DNA of 7,591 bases from Candidatus Bathyarchaeota archaeon (GTDB lineage Archaea > Thermoproteota > Bathyarchaeia > TCS64). Of the stretch, positions 6,200 through 7,591 are shown piece after piece. The notes under the pieces were generated by a model, which made no database searches, was not told the origin of the DNA, and worked only from the letters and a program-made list of their open reading frames with translations. The translations under genes were made by a program, and so were the position numbers. The DNA is taken from assembly GCA_030669135.1 (NCBI GenBank), contig DAOVEE010000084.1, positions 1 to 7,591 on the forward strand, in the 5' to 3' direction. Every line of letters begins with the position of its first letter. The first letter of the stretch is position 1.

Positions 6200-6391
6200 T
6201 CACAGGAGCCCCCTGAGCTCCTGGGTCTGCTCGAGCCTCTCCCTGACCTCCCCCTTCAGGTCCTCATTCTCAAGAATGATCTGCTCTATCAGGGCATTCA
6301 GATCCTCTTTCTCCTTCTTCAGCTTGTCCAGCCTCTCCCTCAGATTGGTCAGTTCGGAGAGAAGTTCCGCTCTTCTGTCTTCCTGAGACAT
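6200..6391 (-). CDS. Small coiled-coil protein A (unknown function)
   Basis: A 63-residue protein of no recognised family, almost wholly a leucine-zipper-like helix. Hydrophobic positions follow 3-4 spacing from Leu10 to Leu63 (10, 14, 17, 21, 24, 31, 35, 38, 45, 49, 59, 63), with Lys28 and Asn42 at 'a' positions and Glu/Lys/Arg elsewhere. There is no catalytic or metal motif and no signal peptide. The ATG at 6391 lies about 35 bases from a TATA box (6422-6431), leaving a leader of only about nine bases (GATTCACGG) with no Shine-Dalgarno sequence. It is the first gene of a two-gene operon with coiled-coil protein B. Roles as a scaffold, adaptor or DNA-associated zipper are all possible; none is shown. 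Confidence 0.75.
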   Translation of the reverse strand: MSQEDRRAELLSELTNLRERLDKLKKEKEDLNALIEQIILENEDLKGEVRERLEQTQELRGLL

Positions 6392-6421
6392 CCGTGAATC
6401 AAATTAGTTGACCTCATCTCC

Positions 6422-6431
6422 GTTATAAATT
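6422..6431 (-). promoter_or_regulatory. TATA box of the coiled-coil operon
   Basis: The minus strand reads AATTTATAAC, with its centre about 35 bases from the ATG at 6391. This predicts a start site near 6400 and a leader of about nine bases. It is the clearest TATA match on this side of the IS. Confidence 0.6.
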
Positions 6432-6491
6432 ATGGCGTGCCTATGTGAAGGCGGTTTTTTCCCTTCTCCTCAGCCCATCCGTGAAAACTTA

Positions 6492-6503
6492 TTCGCGCGC
6501 GAA
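6492..6503. repeat. 12-bp perfect palindrome TTCGCGCGCGAA
   Basis: It is self-complementary over all 12 bases and shares the ten-base core TCGCGCGCGA with 5920-5929. It lies about 60 bases upstream of the coiled-coil operon's TATA box, in a position suited to a regulator site. The rest of 6397-6656 shows no coding frame. Confidence 0.55.
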
Positions 6504-6550
6504 GATGGGGATGCGCTCTTAGTGGGGCTCCACGTATCCACTTCGTATAC

Positions 6551-6557
6551 AAAAAAA
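6551..6557 (-). terminator. Poly-T terminator candidate after the 87-residue gene
   Basis: Seven A on the plus strand give T7 in minus-strand transcripts, 100 bases past the stop at 6657. A CTTAA-CC-TTAAG inverted repeat lies just ahead of it on that strand. The nearby AATTTTTATAC (6562-6572) could instead be a rightward TATA box. Confidence 0.4.
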
Positions 6558-6589
6558 CCATAATTTTTATACTTAAGGTTAAGCAAATC

Positions 6590-6602
6590 TCACCGGGCCC
6601 AC
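6590..6602. repeat. TCACCGGGCCCAC element, copy 2
   Basis: An exact 13-base copy of 5788-5800, again 32-33 bases to the right of an A-tract and again followed by ATT after one base. It lies 54 bases past the stop of the 87-residue gene, in its 3' region. It is likewise about 25 bases to the right of a TATA-like TTTTTATAC, so it could mark either a 3' end element or a rightward transcript start. Confidence 0.6.
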
Positions 6603-6656
6603 TATTTCTACTGACAACTCTGCGATGAAAACGTCAGGATGTAAAAGGTCAACGTC

Positions 6657-6920
6657 TCAGCGTAGGAGCTCGACCTTCATGAAGGTCTGCTCGACTTCAA
6701 GACCCTGGATGAGGACGTTGAACATGTTCACGATCTTTGGCTCCAGGGAGGCATCATCGTTCATCGCGTGGAAGAGCTGCTCCCTCAGCTCGTAGAACTC
6801 CTCGACGTTCTCAAGCAGCCTCGTCACCATGACCAGGGCGTCCTTCTCCTCGGGCGTGCATTCGATCTGCTCCATCTGGTAGAGCTCTGCCAGTGGATCC
6901 CTCTCACCCTCTCCTGTCAT
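6657..6920 (-). CDS. Small acidic helical protein (unknown function)
   Basis: An 87-residue protein that I do not recognise. It is rich in Glu and Leu (LLENVEEFYELREQLFHAM) and looks all-helical, with hydrophobic spacing compatible with a helical bundle. There is no Cys cluster, signal peptide, membrane span or catalytic motif. The start at 6920 is an ATG with GGAGG 11 bases upstream, which supports a real translated gene. A TATA-like GTATATTC at 6973-6980 on the minus strand could drive it with a leader of about 30 bases. It reads in the same direction as the two coiled-coil genes but is separated from them by 265 bases and a T-tract, so it is probably a separate unit. Confidence 0.7.
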   Translation of the reverse strand: MTGEGERDPLAELYQMEQIECTPEEKDALVMVTRLLENVEEFYELREQLFHAMNDDASLEPKIVNMFNVLIQGLEVEQTFMKVELLR

Positions 6921-7278
6921 GGTTCAAGACGCCTCCAATCCGTTAGGATTAAAATCAACAGCGAAGTGTAGAGAATATACCCTTAATGAAAAATCAACAT
7001 ATACATTGATATTTAACAAGTAAAGTGCAATGAGATACGTTATCCCCTATCCTTTTAATATCGTTCTTTAAAGTTTAGGTTTACCTGATTTTACCATAAA
7101 AATAACTGTATCAAGAGTACCCTAATCTTGGGATCTTGTTTCCCTAAACGGTGCAACTGGACGCTCTCATGATTATATACAACATGGCAAAATGTACGCC
7201 AAAATCCGTAGCCAAAATACACTATAGCGTACGCTCATGCCCCTCCAATATTAGATTCTACCCCTTCCGAGAATGAGT
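6921..7278. other. AT-rich intergenic region without a recognised gene
   Basis: This stretch between two diverging genes is distinctly AT-rich and has stops in every frame at short intervals. It holds the likely promoter of the leftward 87-residue gene, a small inverted repeat ATCAA/TTGAT near 6993-7010, and three short tandem copies of a CAAAAT-containing unit at 7186-7223. No tRNA, rRNA or CRISPR pattern is visible. Confidence 0.5.
7186..7223. repeat. Three short tandem repeats, consensus G(G/C)CAAAAT plus 4-5 bases
   Basis: GGCAAAATGTAC, GCCAAAATCCGTA and GCCAAAATACACT lie head to tail, 12-13 bases each, with the first eight bases conserved apart from one G/C change. They are followed closely by the palindrome GCGTACGC (7227-7234). 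They lie 100-135 bases upstream of the deaminase start and could be regulator sites, or chance in AT-rich DNA. Confidence 0.4.
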
Positions 7279-7287
7279 CTTTTAAAC
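7279..7287 (+). promoter_or_regulatory. TATA box of the dCMP deaminase gene
   Basis: CTTTTAAAC is centred about 39 bases from the TTG start. It predicts transcription from near 7309, a 13-base leader that just includes the GAGG ribosome site at 7311-7314. Confidence 0.55.
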
Positions 7288-7321
7288 AAGTACCCCGCTA
7301 GATGGATGCTGAGGCTTCGAG

Positions 7322-7591
7322 TTGGAGCGACCAAACAAGACGATGTACTTCCTCAAGATAGCACTGGCAGTGGCCGCCCGATCCACGTGCACCCGACGCA
7401 AGTTCGGGGCAGTCGTAGTGAACGGGAACAACATAGTGGGCACCGGATACAACGGCCCGGCGAAGGGTGTCATGAACTGCATGGAGGTGGGCTGCATCAA
7501 GGACGAGATGGACTCCCCCAAGGGGAGGGCCTACGACTACTGCCCCGCCGTCCACGCCGAGGAGAACGCGATAATCAACTCCAACAGGTCG
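7322..7591 (+). CDS. Deoxycytidylate (dCMP) deaminase, N-terminal part, cut by window end
   Basis: Zinc enzyme converting dCMP to dUMP, the substrate for thymidylate synthesis; cytoplasmic. The 90 visible residues begin LERPNKTMYFLKIALAVAARSTCTRR, matching the typical RPSWDEYF...A..RSTC opening of the family. They continue through FGAVVV and GTGYNG to the active-site VHAEENAI, whose His is a zinc ligand and whose Glu is the proton shuttle. The stretch CMEVGC...YDYCPAVHAE carries the extra cysteines found in ComEB/T4-type dCMP deaminases, where they help bind a second zinc. The later PCxxC zinc motif would lie beyond the window. The start is TTG at 7322, with GAGG seven bases upstream and an in-frame stop four codons earlier. 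Full members are about 150-180 residues, so roughly half is missing. Confidence 0.93.
   Translation, partial: MERPNKTMYFLKIALAVAARSTCTRRKFGAVVVNGNNIVGTGYNGPAKGVMNCMEVGCIKDEMDSPKGRAYDYCPAVHAEENAIINSNRS

Noticed and set aside
5610..7321. tRNA, rRNA or CRISPR array in the AT-rich gaps
   Set aside because: No T-arm GTTCRAATC with pairing arms, no rRNA-like conserved sequence, and no regularly spaced repeats of 24-37 bases with spacers.

Overview
This window reads as archaeal chromosomal DNA, probably from a thermophile of the Thermoproteota/Korarchaeota/Bathyarchaeota kind, though the lineage is a guess. The evidence is GC-rich coding blocks separated by AT-rich gaps, TATA-like boxes about 30 bp ahead of several starts with little or no leader (1878-1888, 6422-6431, 7279-7287), frequent GTG/TTG starts, heavy AGG use for arginine, and T-tracts after minus-strand genes where terminators would be expected.

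Region 1 (about 77-4305) is a small catabolic locus. Three genes run leftward: an NAD-dependent 3-hydroxyacyl-CoA dehydrogenase family enzyme of the lambda-crystallin/gulonate/carnitine dehydrogenase type, then the A and B subunits of a glutaconate-type CoA-transferase. The two subunit genes are translationally coupled. A class III PLP aminotransferase with an unusual four-cysteine insert is transcribed divergently. The gap between the dehydrogenase and aminotransferase genes holds a 13-bp tandem repeat with dyad symmetry, a strong candidate operator for joint control. A plausible but unproven scheme is transamination of an amino acid, reduction or oxidation of the hydroxy/oxo intermediate, and CoA activation of the acid.

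Region 2 (about 4335-5609) is one insertion sequence of 1.26-1.28 kb. It carries an apparently intact DDE transposase of the IS4/IS5 type and recognisable terminal inverted repeats. Its ends abut GCGCGC on both sides, which may be the outer tip of the repeats or a target duplication.

Region 3 (about 5610-7321) is mostly AT-rich and holds three small minus-strand genes. Two adjacent genes encode short leucine-zipper-like coiled coils whose Lys and Asn core positions match in register. The third encodes an acidic helical 87-residue protein. Around them lie repeated short elements: two copies of TCACCGGGCCCAC each about 33 bp from an A-tract, two perfect 12-bp palindromes with a TCGCGCGCGA core, and several copies of CCGTGAA. 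No gene is recognised in 5610-5982 or 6921-7321.

Region 4 (7322 to the end) is the first 90 codons of a deoxycytidylate deaminase on the plus strand, cut by the window edge, with a clear TATA box and Shine-Dalgarno sequence.
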